A DNA stretch of 64,000 nucleotides. Origin: Okibacterium fritillariae (GTDB taxonomy: Bacteria > Actinomycetota > Actinomycetes > Actinomycetales > Microbacteriaceae). The position numbers were made by a program, and so were the translations under genes. Of this stretch, positions 1-8,608 are shown piece after piece. Within the stretch, counting starts at the first letter, position 1. Each line of letters opens with the position of its first letter. The notes beneath the pieces are model-generated. The model did no database searches. It had not been told where the DNA came from and saw only the letters and a program-made list of their open reading frames with translations. Where the stretch lies: positions 1,550,001-1,614,000 of the forward strand of contig NZ_FUZP01000001.1 of assembly GCF_900167575.1 (NCBI RefSeq), in the 5' to 3' direction.

Positions 1-1145
1 TCGGCGTCCTTCTGCGGGTCGAGATAGCGGGCCAAGCCGACGCCCCCGATGACCAGTTCGCCCACCTCGTCGCCGCGCACGGGCATTCCGTCGTCGCCGA
101 TGACCGCGAGGTCCCACCCGTCGAGGGGCAGGCCGATGCGCACGGGTTCCCCCGCGTGCAACAGGGCCGCGCACGCCACGACGGTCGCCTCGGTCGGGCC
201 ATAGGTGTTCCAGACCTCACGTCCCGGCACGGCGACACGCGCGACGAGCTCGGGCGGGCACACCTCGCCGCCGAAGATGAGCAGGCGGATATTCTCGAGC
301 GAATCGTCCGGCCACAGGCTCGCGAGCGTCGGCACCGTCGACACGATCGAGATGCCGTGGGTCGTCAGCCAGGGGCCGAGGTCGGAGCCCGTGCGCACGA
401 GCGATCGCGGTGCGGGCACCAGGCAGGCGCCGTTCCGCCAGGCGAGCCACATCTCCTCGCAGGAGGCGTCGAACGCGACCGAGAGCGCCGCGAGCACGCG
501 GTCGTCGGGGCCGATGGGTTCGTCGGCGAGGAACAGGCGCGCCTCGGCGTCGACGAAGGCCGCGGCCGACCGGTGCGTCACGGCGACACCCTTGGGTGTG
601 CCCGTCGACCCCGAGGTGAAGATGATCCAGGCGTCGTCGTCGGGCGTCGGGGGCGTGAGCATGGGCTGCGAGTGGGTGCTCGCGTGGGGCACGGTGCCGT
701 CGAAGATGCGCGTGCGGGTGGTGCCGTCCGGCCCCTCGAGCCAGCCGTCGGCCGTGAGAGTGCCCCGCACCCGGGCCTCGCGGAACACGAGGTCGGCGCG
801 TTCGTCGGGGTCGTCGACATCCACGGGCACGTAGGCGGCGCCGGCGGCCATGACCGCGAGGATGGCGATGTACAGCTCGCGAGAACCCGAGGCCAGTCGC
901 ACGCCCACGCGATCGCCGCGGCCCACACCGTCCTCGACGAGGCGCGCAGCCACCCGCACGACGTTGGCCATGAGCTCGCGATAGCTGAGGGCGCCTCGGG
1001 CGTCTTCCAGCGCCGAGGCGTCGGGATGCCGCGCCGTCGTTTCGCGCAGGATATCGATCAGCGTGCGCGGTGCGGATGCGAGAGCGCCGCGTTCGAGCAG
1101 ACGTGCGGCTTCGTTGTCGGCGGGGGTATCGAGCGTTTCGGTCAC
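1..1145 (-). CDS. NRPS-like amino-acid adenylation protein, Pls/PosA-type (3' end outside window)
   Basis: N-terminal 381 or so codons of an ANL-superfamily adenylation domain, which activates an amino acid as its adenylate. Visible core motifs are the phosphate-binding loop IIFTSGSTGTPKGV (about residues 174-187), NTYGPTEATVV, and the start of the GELVIGGVGLARYL region. A GTG start at 1143-1145 is the first plausible start and gives VTETLDTPADNE. There is no condensation domain ahead of the A domain. That layout, together with the opening segment, resembles the Pls/PosA family (poly-lysine synthetase-like: A domain, carrier, membrane C-terminus), but the diagnostic C-terminal half is not in the window. 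The substrate cannot be read. A stand-alone adenylation enzyme remains possible. Confidence 0.8.
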   Translation of the reverse strand, partial: MTETLDTPADNEAARLLERGALASAPRTLIDILRETTARHPDASALEDARGALSYRELMANVVRVAARLVEDGVGRGDRVGVRLASGSRELYIAILAVMAAGAAYVPVDVDDPDERADLVFREARVRGTLTADGWLEGPDGTTRTRIFDGTVPHASTHSQPMLTPPTPDDDAWIIFTSGSTGTPKGVAVTHRSAAAFVDAEARLFLADEPIGPDDRVLAALSVAFDASCEEMWLAWRNGACLVPAPRSLVRTGSDLGPWLTTHGISIVSTVPTLASLWPDDSLENIRLLIFGGEVCPPELVARVAVPGREVWNTYGPTEATVVACAALLHAGEPVRIGLPLDGWDLAVIGDDGMPVRGDEVGELVIGGVGLARYLDPQKDA

Positions 1146-1253
1146 GCCGGGCTCCGATGGTGTCGTGAGGCTGGTTCGGGTGCTGCCAGGCTACGGAGCG
1201 GAGGTAGACGGTCGTTGAACGGATGGCAAAGCGCGGGGGAGGCAGGCATCCGC

Positions 1254-2210
1254 TCAGCCCGCCGACCGTGTGTCGGAACCCCAGGCCTCGAGCGTGCCGT
1301 CGAGGTTCTCGATGTGGGCGAAGTGGCCCGTGTCGGCCAGCCGTGTGCGCCGCAACGTGGGCACGGTGCGGGCCAGCGCGGCCGGATCGTCACGGGCCAC
1401 GAAGACGTCGCGGTCGCCCGAGACCAGGTGCACGGGGCAGGTGATACGTCGCCACCGCTCTGCGGCCGGATACCGGGCCGCGCGTCGGGTGCCCGCCACG
1501 AACGCTCGTGGTCGGAGTTCCTCGCCGAGGGCGGCGACGACGCTCGGGTGAACGGGTCGCCGCCGGTCGAACAGGGGCGACACGAGGAGCGGGAGCAACC
1601 CGAGGCGCGTCAGCAAGCGCACGAGCGGCGCGCCCCGGCCGGGCAGGACGCTGAGAAACCGCATGCCCTGCAAGAGCCCCGTGAACCCCGGCAGGCGCCG
1701 GAACGCGCGCACCGGATGGGCGCCGCTGTCGATGACCGCGAAGCTCACGGCCGACACGAGGTCGACGCGGCTCACGCGCTCGGGTGCGGCGGCGGCGAGG
1801 TGCAGGGCGACGAATCCGCCCAGCGAATGCCCGACCAGCCGGTAGCGTGTGGCAGCCGTTCGCGCGTCGAGCACGGCGTCGGCAGCTTCGAGCACGGTCT
1901 GCCCGAGAGCCTCGATCGTGTAGGCATCCTCATCATCGGGGAACGGCGACTCACCCCAGCCGGGAAAGTCCACCAGCACGAGCGCCCGGCCGGCCATATC
2001 GCCCCGACGGTCCCACTCGGCGATGAGCGGTGTCCACGTGCTCCACGACCCCGCGGCGCCGTGCAGAAGAATGAGGGGTGACCCCGCGCCGACAACCCCG
2101 GACCGGGTGTGGACGACGACGCGCCCCAACACCGTCTCGACCTCGCGGCGCTCCAAGCGAAGGGTGTCGGCATCGAGCACGAGCGCCGCGCCATCCGTCG
2201 ACACGTTCAT
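1254..2210 (-). CDS. alpha/beta-fold hydrolase
   Basis: A 318-aa serine hydrolase of the alpha/beta fold. The oxyanion segment LILLHGAAGSW, the nucleophile elbow GHSLGG and a late DTGHFAH segment supplying the catalytic His are all present. There is no signal peptide or membrane segment. The ATG at 2208-2210 is chosen because it overlaps the TGA stop of the upstream PadR gene (ATGA), which indicates translational coupling; longer in-frame starts would run inside that gene. The substrate is unknown. It lies 108 nt upstream of the adenylation gene on the same strand, so the PadR protein could control all three genes. Confidence 0.85.
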   Translation of the reverse strand: MNVSTDGAALVLDADTLRLERREVETVLGRVVVHTRSGVVGAGSPLILLHGAAGSWSTWTPLIAEWDRRGDMAGRALVLVDFPGWGESPFPDDEDAYTIEALGQTVLEAADAVLDARTAATRYRLVGHSLGGFVALHLAAAAPERVSRVDLVSAVSFAVIDSGAHPVRAFRRLPGFTGLLQGMRFLSVLPGRGAPLVRLLTRLGLLPLLVSPLFDRRRPVHPSVVAALGEELRPRAFVAGTRRAARYPAAERWRRITCPVHLVSGDRDVFVARDDPAALARTVPTLRRTRLADTGHFAHIENLDGTLEAWGSDTRSAG

Positions 2211-2773
2211 GCGAGCGTCGACCCCGGGCGGCGGCCGCGACTCGGCCGCACGTCGCGCTGGGGCCGGGATGCATCGGGGCCCGCGGCGATCGTCCGCTCG
2301 AACTCGTCCAGCCACGCCACGATCGCCCCGCGGATGCTGCGCCTCGCCGCCTCGGCCGCCCCGCGCTGCACGTTCGCGCTGCCGTCGCCCCCCTCGCCGA
2401 GTTCACCGAGCGCCAACTGCGTCCGATAGCCCGCGACGACGGGGGCGACATCCACCCCTGGCAACGATGAGACGATTAACACCTGGTCGAGCAGGTCGTC
2501 GATCCGGTCACCCGCGTTCGTCTCGGCCGCGCCGACCCACTCGGCCACCGCGTTCTCGCCCGCATCCGTCAGGCCGTAGAGGGGGAGGCCGTCGTCGGTC
2601 ATGCCGTGATTGCGCACGAGGCCCGCCGTCATGAGGCGGTCGAGCGTGCTGTAGATCTGGCCGACGTTGACGCTCGTGCGGTGCGGGGCGCGGTCGAGAA
2701 ACTCGTCGCGCACCTGCAGACCATAGGCGGGCCCGAGGCTCAAAATAGCGAGAAGTCCGGCTCGTACCGACAT
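2207..2773 (-). CDS. PadR family transcriptional regulator
   Basis: A 188-aa PadR-type repressor. The N-terminal winged helix (about residues 1-85) reads LLAILSLGPAYGLQVRDE...GQIYSTLDRLMTAGLV, typical of the family. The rest is the helical dimerisation and effector part (PadR C-terminal, Vir-like), ending in a basic Arg/Pro-rich tail. The ATG at 2771-2773 begins the conserved domain; a longer frame reading back to 3160 would overlap the divergent DUF3145 gene. Its stop overlaps the start of the hydrolase gene. PadR proteins commonly regulate their own operon in response to small phenolic or amphipathic ligands; the ligand here is unknown. Confidence 0.88.
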   Translation of the reverse strand: MSVRAGLLAILSLGPAYGLQVRDEFLDRAPHRTSVNVGQIYSTLDRLMTAGLVRNHGMTDDGLPLYGLTDAGENAVAEWVGAAETNAGDRIDDLLDQVLIVSSLPGVDVAPVVAGYRTQLALGELGEGGDGSANVQRGAAEAARRSIRGAIVAWLDEFERTIAAGPDASRPQRDVRPSRGRRPGSTLA

Positions 2774-2978
2774 GCTGCACCCCTCGGCTCGGGCCCCCGA
2801 TCGGAAACCTCTGCTCAGTATAGGGATGCTCTCAGCCTGGGTATCGGCCGCCGTGCCGGAATGTCGGTTGTTTTTGCCCTGACCCTGGGTGATAATCGGG
2901 ACTATAACTTCAGAAGCAGCATCTCGAATCATCCGAGCGGTCGTAGGGGAAGACGCACCGCAGTGAACGGAGGATGAG

Positions 2979-3485
2979 ATGCAGGCGACGTCAACCAGAG
3001 GAGTGGTGTTCATCCACTCGTCTCCCCGCGCGCTCTGCCCCCATGTCGAATGGGCCGCAGGTCGCGCTCTTGGTCGTGCGGTAAACTTCGACTGGGCCGA
3101 GCAACCCGTCCTGCGGGGCGCCAAGCGTGCTGAGTTCGTGTGGGAGGGCCCACAGGGCACCGGCGCGGCACTCGCCTCTGCCCTGCGCGGCTGGGAGCAC
3201 CTGCGCTACGAGATCGCCGAAGACGCGAGCCCCGGATCCGACGGTGGTCGGTGGCTGCACACGCCCGACCTCGGCATCTTCTTCGTCCAGACGGATGCGG
3301 GCGGCAACATCGTCATCCCCGAAGACCGCATCCGCGCCGCCATGTCGACCGCGGGCGCGAACGCGCACCTGTTGCAGCAGGAACTGAGCGGCGCGCTCGG
3401 CCAGCCCTGGGACGACGAACTCGAGGCGTTCCGTTACGCCGGCGACCAGGCGGCACCGGTCGTGTGGCTGCACCACGTGGGCTGA
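2979..3485 (+). CDS. DUF3145 family protein
   Basis: A 168-aa protein with the start MQATSTRGVVFIHSSPRALCPHVEWAAG and the sequence characteristic of DUF3145, a family almost confined to Actinobacteria and usually found next to the fab genes. It is probably cytosolic, with no membrane segment or signal peptide. No function is established for the family. The ATG follows GGAGGATG-like sequence with a purine-rich ribosome-binding site at about 2969-2974. It is divergent from padR and convergent with fabF, with a shared hairpin terminator between. Confidence 0.9.
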   Translation: MQATSTRGVVFIHSSPRALCPHVEWAAGRALGRAVNFDWAEQPVLRGAKRAEFVWEGPQGTGAALASALRGWEHLRYEIAEDASPGSDGGRWLHTPDLGIFFVQTDAGGNIVIPEDRIRAAMSTAGANAHLLQQELSGALGQPWDDELEAFRYAGDQAAPVVWLHHVG

Positions 3486-3543
3486 CCACCCACCCGGGTG
3501 ACGCGAGCGGAGCACATCCTCCGGCGCACACCCCCACAGATGA

Positions 3544-3581
3544 ACAGAAGGCCCTGGCGGAATACCGCCGGGGCCTTCTGT
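3544..3581. terminator. bidirectional hairpin terminator between DUF3145 gene and fabF
   Basis: ACAGAAGGCCCTGGCGG and CCGCCGGGGCCTTCTGT form a 17-bp stem with one mismatch around the loop AATA. It sits between the ends of two convergent genes, so it can serve both. Confidence 0.8.
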
Positions 3582-3614
3582 CTGTGTCTGGGTGTCTGTT
3601 ATCGAGCGCGTCGA

Positions 3615-4856
3615 CTAGTTGAAGCTGCGGAACCCGATGACCGAATTGTGGCCGCCGAAGCCGAACGAGTTGCTGATCGCGAGCAGGTCGCCATCGGGCA
3701 GCTTGCGCGGCGAGGTCACGACGTCGAGGTGGATCTCGGGGTCTTGTTCGGTGAGGTTGATCGTGGGCGGCATGATGCGCTCGTGCAGCGCCATCACGGT
3801 GAAGAGCGCCTCGATCGCGCCGGCGCCGCCGAGGAGGTGCCCGGTGGAAGCCTTCGTGGCGCTGACGGCGATGTTGTCGAGGTGGTCACCGAAGACGCGG
3901 CGCAGGGCGTTGTATTCGGCGATGTCTCCGACGGGCGTCGACGTGGCGTGTGCGTTGACGTGCACGACATCCGTGAGTGAAGCGCCGGCGTTCTGCACGA
4001 CCTCGAGCATGGCGCGCGCGGCGGCGGAGCCCTCGGGGTCGGGCGCGGTGATGTGGTAGGCGTCGCTCGTGACCGCTCCGCCGACGAGTTCGGCGTAGAT
4101 CGTTGCGCCGCGGGCTTCGGCGTGTTCGAGGGTCTCGAGCACGAGGGCGGCGGCGCCCTCTCCGAGCACGAAGCCGTCGCGCGTCACGTCGTAGGGGCGG
4201 GAGGCCGTCGCGGGGTCGTCGCCGCGCTTCGACAGGGCCTGCATCGAGGCGAAGGCCGCGAGCGGAAGTGGGTTGATGGCCGCCTCGGAGCCGCCGGCGA
4301 CGATGATGTCGGCGTGGCCCTGCTGCAGGTGCTCGTAGGCGTTGGCGATCGACTCGGTGCTGGACGCGCAGGCCGACACGACGGTGCGGGCTCCGGCGCG
4401 GGCGCCGAGGTCCATGCCGACGGCGGCGGCCGGGGCGTTGGGCATGAGCATGGGCACGGTCATGGGCATGACACGGCGGGGGCCTCGCTCGCGCAGGGCG
4501 TCCCACGCGTCGAGGAGTGTCCACACGCCGCCGATGCCGGTGGCCCAGTCGACGCCGAGGCGTTCGGGCTCGACCTCGGGGGCGCCGGCGTTCTTCCAGG
4601 CCTCACGGCCAGCGATGAGCGCGAACTGGCTGGAGGGGTCGAGACGCTTGGTCTCGACGCGCTCGAGCACCTCGGACGCGGGCACGCGGGCCTGGGCGGC
4701 GAACTGCACGGGCAGCTCGTACTTCGAGGCCCATTCCTGTTCGAGGGTCGACGCTCCGGACTGGCCGGCGAGCAGGTTGCGCCACGATTCGTCGGCGGTG
4801 CCTCCGAGCGGCGAGGTGCCTCCGAGGCCGGTCACAACAATACGTTTGGGGGTCAT
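3615..4856 (-). CDS. fabF: beta-ketoacyl-ACP synthase II
   Basis: A 413-aa condensing enzyme that elongates acyl-ACP with malonyl-ACP in type II fatty acid synthesis. The thiolase-fold triad is visible: nucleophile Cys163 in VVSACASSTESI, His in NAHATSTPVGD, and His in KASTGHLLGGAGA. The C-terminal NSFGFGGHN loop is typical of FabF/KasA. It is the last gene of fabD-fabH-acpP-fabF, a cluster order widespread in Microbacteriaceae and Streptomyces. The ATG at 4856 gives the standard MTPKRIVVTG start. The usual G of NAHGTST is Ala here, which is common in actinobacterial copies. Confidence 0.95.
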   Translation of the reverse strand: MTPKRIVVTGLGGTSPLGGTADESWRNLLAGQSGASTLEQEWASKYELPVQFAAQARVPASEVLERVETKRLDPSSQFALIAGREAWKNAGAPEVEPERLGVDWATGIGGVWTLLDAWDALRERGPRRVMPMTVPMLMPNAPAAAVGMDLGARAGARTVVSACASSTESIANAYEHLQQGHADIIVAGGSEAAINPLPLAAFASMQALSKRGDDPATASRPYDVTRDGFVLGEGAAALVLETLEHAEARGATIYAELVGGAVTSDAYHITAPDPEGSAAARAMLEVVQNAGASLTDVVHVNAHATSTPVGDIAEYNALRRVFGDHLDNIAVSATKASTGHLLGGAGAIEALFTVMALHERIMPPTINLTEQDPEIHLDVVTSPRKLPDGDLLAISNSFGFGGHNSVIGFRSFN

Positions 4857-4982
4857 TCGACAAACTCTCTGAAAGTACGGTGCGATCTGGCTCGCGACGG
4901 GGGCGTGGCCCAGGAACGAGTCCTGGAACCGTGGCCCCCGTCGCGGAGAAGCTGGTTGGCGTGACCCGAGGGCCGCGCCGAA

Positions 4983-5231
4983 TTAGCCCTGAGCCTGAAC
5001 GATGAAGGTGACGGCGTCGCCGACGGTCTTGAGGTTCTTGACCTCTTCGTCGGGGATCTTGACGTCGAACTTCTCTTCGGCGTTGACGACGATCGTCATC
5101 ATCGAGATGGAGTCGATGTCGAGGTCGTCGGTGAACGACTTGTCCAGCTCGACCGTGTCGGTCGCGATGCCAGTCTCGTCGTTGATGAGCTCGGCCAGGC
5201 CGGCAAGTACTTCTTCGTTGGACAATGCCAT
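4983..5231 (-). CDS. acpP: acyl carrier protein
   Basis: An 82-aa acidic carrier protein for fatty acid synthesis. The 4'-phosphopantetheine attachment site is Ser41 in DLDIDSISMM, so the usual DSL is DSI here, as in other actinobacterial ACPs. The ATG at 5229-5231 is preceded by a strong AAGGAGAT ribosome-binding site, which rules out a longer in-frame start that would overlap fabH. It lies between fabH and fabF in the same operon. Confidence 0.96.
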   Translation of the reverse strand: MALSNEEVLAGLAELINDETGIATDTVELDKSFTDDLDIDSISMMTIVVNAEEKFDVKIPDEEVKNLKTVGDAVTFIVQAQG

Positions 5232-5292
5232 TTTTATCTCCTTGGGGGGTGTCGATTGACCGTCACCCAGTTTAGGTGAGGACGGACGGTAT

Positions 5293-6300
5293 TTACGGCA
5301 GAACGACCACTTGGGCGCCGAAAACGAGGCCGGCACCGAAGCCGATCTGCAGCGCCAGTCCACCCGACAGTTCGGGGTTCTCGGCGAGCAGGCGGTGGGC
5401 GGCGAGCGGGATGGACGCGGCCGACGTGTTTCCGGTGGTTTCGATGTCTCGCGCGATGACGACCGTGTCGGGCAGCTTGAGCTGCTTCGCGAACTCGTCG
5501 ACGATGCGCATGTTGGCCTGGTGGGGGATGAAGGCGGCCAGCTGGTCGCTCGTCACACCCGCCTTGTCGAGTGCCTCCTGTGCGACCTTCGCCATCTCCC
5601 ACACGGCCCAGCGGAACACGGTCGGGCCCTCCTGGCGGAGCGTCGGCCATTCGGCACCGTTCGTGCGGTAGTCCTTCAGCGTGCCGGACATGCCGACGGC
5701 GTCCCACTTCGAGCCATCCGAGCCCCAGACCGAGGCCGAGATGCCCGCGGAGTCGCTCGGGCCGACGACGGCCGCGCCGGCGCCATCGCCCAGCAGGAAC
5801 GAGATGGTGCGGTCGGTCGGGTCGATGATGTCGCTGAGTTTCTCGGCACCGACGACGAGCACGTATTCTGCGAGTCCGGCGCGAATGAGCGCGTCTGCCT
5901 GGGCGATGCCGTAGGTGTAACCGGCACAGGCGGCCGAGATGTCGTAGGCGGCTGCCGGGTTGGCGCCCACGCGGTCGGCGAGCAGCGCGGCCATCGAGGG
6001 GGTCTGCACGGTGTTGCTCACGGTGGAGACGAGCACGGCGCCGATCTTCTCCGGGTCGACGCCCGACTTCTCGATCGCTTCGCGCGAGGCCTCCTCGGCC
6101 AGGTCGACGGCCGTGATGTTCTCGGAGGCGCGGCGGCGCGTGATGACACCGGTGCGCTGGCGGATCCACTCGTCCGAGGAGTTGATGGGGCCGATGATGT
6201 CTTCGTTCGGCACGACGAGGTCGCCGCGGGCGGCACCCAGGGCGTAGATGCGCGTGAACTGCGGTCCGGTGGACTGCTGCAGGGTGGGGAGTGAAGTCAT
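5293..6300 (-). CDS. fabH: beta-ketoacyl-ACP synthase III
   Basis: A 335-aa initiating condensing enzyme, joining an acyl-CoA primer to malonyl-ACP. The triad is Cys125 in DISAACAGYTYG, His in IPHQANMRI and Asn in TTGNTSAAS. The ATG at 6298-6300 (MTSLPTLQQS) is chosen; a longer frame would run back into fabD. The ribosome-binding site is weak. In Microbacteriaceae the primers are mostly branched acyl-CoAs feeding iso/anteiso fatty acids, but specificity cannot be read from sequence here. Second gene of the fab cluster. Confidence 0.95.
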   Translation of the reverse strand: MTSLPTLQQSTGPQFTRIYALGAARGDLVVPNEDIIGPINSSDEWIRQRTGVITRRRASENITAVDLAEEASREAIEKSGVDPEKIGAVLVSTVSNTVQTPSMAALLADRVGANPAAAYDISAACAGYTYGIAQADALIRAGLAEYVLVVGAEKLSDIIDPTDRTISFLLGDGAGAAVVGPSDSAGISASVWGSDGSKWDAVGMSGTLKDYRTNGAEWPTLRQEGPTVFRWAVWEMAKVAQEALDKAGVTSDQLAAFIPHQANMRIVDEFAKQLKLPDTVVIARDIETTGNTSAASIPLAAHRLLAENPELSGGLALQIGFGAGLVFGAQVVVLP

Positions 6301-6391
6301 AGGGGAGAATCCAAGCGTCGTTCGGGGCGATTCGAGAATCGACCAGGCAATGTCACCGTCGTCGCGGGCTGCGGCATCCGGTGAAGGGAAA

Positions 6392-7303
6392 TCAGGAAAC
6401 GAGTTCGAGGGCGGCCTGGAGGTCGTCCGGGGTCTTGATCGCAACGGACGCTACACCCTTGAGTCCGCGTTTGGCGAGCCCGGTGAGCGCGCCGGCGGGT
6501 GCCAGTTCGACCAGGCCGTCGAGCCCGGCCGCCTGGAAGGACTCCATGCAGCGGTCCCAGCGCACGGGCGACGAGACCTGCGCCACGAGAGACGAGACGA
6601 ACTCGGCCCCCGAGGTGACGACGGCGCCGTCGTGGTTCGACCAGAGCGTGAGCGTGGGGTCGGCGGGCGTGAGGGCCGCGGCGTCGGCCGCGAGGGCGTC
6701 GCGTGCGGCGAGCATGTAGCGCGTGTGGAAGGCACCGGCGACCTGCAGCGGGATGACACGGGTTCCGCGCAGCGGTTCTGCGGCGAGTTCGGCAAGGGCG
6801 TCGGTGGCGCCGGCGACGACGATCTGGCCGCCGCCGTTGAAGTTGGCGGGTTCGAGCCCCAGCTCGGCGAGGCGTTCGAGCAGGGCGGCTTCGTCGCCAC
6901 CCAGCACGGCGCTCATGCCGGTGGATGCCTGACCCGCGGCCTCGGCCATGTAGCGGGCTCGCGCGGCGACGAAGCGCATGGCGGCATCTTCGGTGAGGAT
7001 GCCGGCGCCGACGGCCGCGGTGATCTCGCCGACGGAGTGGCCCGCGATGCCGCCGATCGTGTCGAGCGCACCGGCGCGGCGCAGGGCGTGCAGCGTGAGC
7101 AGGCCGGCCGCGACGATGAGCGGCTGGGCGACGGCCGTGTCGCGGATGGTGTCGGCGTCGGACTCGGTGCCGTGCTTCTCGAGGTCGACGCCGGCCGCCT
7201 CGGAGTAGCCGGCGAGCAGGTCGCGGGCCTCGGCATCCTGCAACCAGGGAGTAAGGAAACCGGGAGTTTGGGAGCCCTGACCCGGGCAGACAATGACGAT
7301 CAC
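6392..7303 (-). CDS. fabD: malonyl-CoA:ACP acyltransferase
   Basis: A 303-aa enzyme that loads malonyl groups from CoA onto ACP. It begins IVIVCPGQGSQTPGF, with catalytic Ser90 in the GHSVGE elbow and the paired His in GAFHTRYM. The GTG at 7301-7303 is taken as start because the core begins there; the upstream in-frame sequence has no family similarity. First gene of the fab cluster, 96 nt downstream of the FasR-like gene. Confidence 0.95.
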   Translation of the reverse strand: MIVIVCPGQGSQTPGFLTPWLQDAEARDLLAGYSEAAGVDLEKHGTESDADTIRDTAVAQPLIVAAGLLTLHALRRAGALDTIGGIAGHSVGEITAAVGAGILTEDAAMRFVAARARYMAEAAGQASTGMSAVLGGDEAALLERLAELGLEPANFNGGGQIVVAGATDALAELAAEPLRGTRVIPLQVAGAFHTRYMLAARDALAADAAALTPADPTLTLWSNHDGAVVTSGAEFVSSLVAQVSSPVRWDRCMESFQAAGLDGLVELAPAGALTGLAKRGLKGVASVAIKTPDDLQAALELVS

Positions 7304-7399
7304 GCTCTTAGTCTGCCAACAGGTTGGGCGTTTCGGGTGTTGAACACGGCACAACTATCGCCAAACCCTTTGTCGGTTTCGGCAAAACGGGCGGTTGTC
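7304..7399 (-). promoter_or_regulatory. fasR-fabD intergenic region with imperfect inverted repeat, candidate FasR site
   Basis: Read on the minus strand, the gap contains GCCGAAACC, a 7-nt spacer, then GGTTTGGC: an imperfect inverted repeat ahead of fabD. In Streptomyces coelicolor the neighbouring FasR protein binds the fabDHPF promoter. The assignment rests on position and symmetry only. Confidence 0.3.
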
Positions 7400-8593
7400 T
7401 CAGCGGCGGCGCTTGGTCTGCTCGGGTTCGGCGATCGAGCCGAGGATGAGGGCGGACTGCAGGATGAGCGACTCGCGCGCGCCCGTGGCGTCCCACCCGA
7501 TGACATCCGAGACGCGTTTCAGGCGATAGCGCACGGTGTTGGGGTGCACGAAGAGCTCGCGCGCCGTGGCCTCGAGTGAGCGCCCGTTGTCGAGGTAGCA
7601 CCACAGCGTGTTGACGAGTTCGGCCGAGTGCGCGTGCAGCGGCCGGTAGACCTTCTCGATCAGGGTGGCGCGAGCCAACGGGTCGCCGGCCAGGGCGCGT
7701 TCGGGCAGCAGCTCGTCGGCCTGCACGGGGCGCGGGGCGTGCCGCCACGACCGGGCGACGGCGAATCCGGCGAGGGCCGCCCGCGCGCTGCGAGAGGCTT
7801 CGACGAGCGTCGGCACCGGATGCCCGAGCACGAGGTGGCCCGCGCCGAAACCGGTCTCGAGCTGCCGGGCGATCTCCATGAAGCTGAGGGGCTGTGTCGA
7901 GCCGCCGTTCTCGTCGTCGGTCTCGCGCACCTCGGCGCGCCCGATGACGAGTACGAGGCGGCTGCCCTGCACGCCGATCAGTACGTCGGCCGACAGGTGC
8001 CGGGCCGTGCGTCGCAGCTGGTCGACGTCGAGCTGCGGGGGAGTCGTGCCGACGAGCACGGCGACTTCTCCGTGCCCGTGCCAGCCGAGGGCGGCGATGC
8101 GCGACGGCAGTTCGTCGTCGGCCTCGCCGGACAGGATCGAGTCGACGACGAGCGCTTCGAGGCGCGCATCCCAGAGGCCGCGCGCTTCGGCGGCCCGCGC
8201 GTAGACGTCGGCCGAGGCGAAGGCGATCTCGCGCGAATAGAGCAGGATGCCTTCGCGCAGGTGTTCGCCCTTGTCGGCGACGCGCTCCTCGACGACTTCG
8301 ACGACCACGCGGATGAGCTGCAGCGTCTGCTGCAGGCTCACCGATCGCAGCAGTTCACGCGGGGCGGCGCCGAACACGTCGGCGGCGATCCACGGGGTGC
8401 TCTGGGGGTCTTCGTACCACGAGATGAACGAGGAGATGCCCGCCTGCGCGACCAGCCCGACCGCCGACCGCCGCCCCGGCGGCATTTCTACATACCAGGG
8501 CAGCGTGTCTTCGAGCCGTTTCAATGTGACGGTCGCCAGCTCGCCGCTGATGCGGCGCAGCCAGGCGAGCGTCTCCTCTTTCGTTCGTGGCAC
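7400..8593 (-). CDS. fasR: FasR-like transcriptional activator of fatty acid synthesis (PucR/CdaR type)
   Basis: A 397-aa regulator whose C-terminal PucR-type helix-turn-helix is clear (about residues 310-385): LVNTLWCYLDNGRSLEATARELFVHPNTVRYRLKRV. The central part is the GGDEF-like region of CdaR proteins. It matches, in size and position, the Streptomyces FasR (SCO2386) encoded just upstream of fabD. It is not the unrelated TetR-type FasR of mycobacteria. It probably activates the fab cluster. The ATG at 8593 starts directly on the family's opening helices, 15 nt after aceE. Confidence 0.88.
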   Translation of the reverse strand: MPRTKEETLAWLRRISGELATVTLKRLEDTLPWYVEMPPGRRSAVGLVAQAGISSFISWYEDPQSTPWIAADVFGAAPRELLRSVSLQQTLQLIRVVVEVVEERVADKGEHLREGILLYSREIAFASADVYARAAEARGLWDARLEALVVDSILSGEADDELPSRIAALGWHGHGEVAVLVGTTPPQLDVDQLRRTARHLSADVLIGVQGSRLVLVIGRAEVRETDDENGGSTQPLSFMEIARQLETGFGAGHLVLGHPVPTLVEASRSARAALAGFAVARSWRHAPRPVQADELLPERALAGDPLARATLIEKVYRPLHAHSAELVNTLWCYLDNGRSLEATARELFVHPNTVRYRLKRVSDVIGWDATGARESLILQSALILGSIAEPEQTKRRR

Positions 8594-8608
8594 GGTGGGT
8601 GGCTGAGC

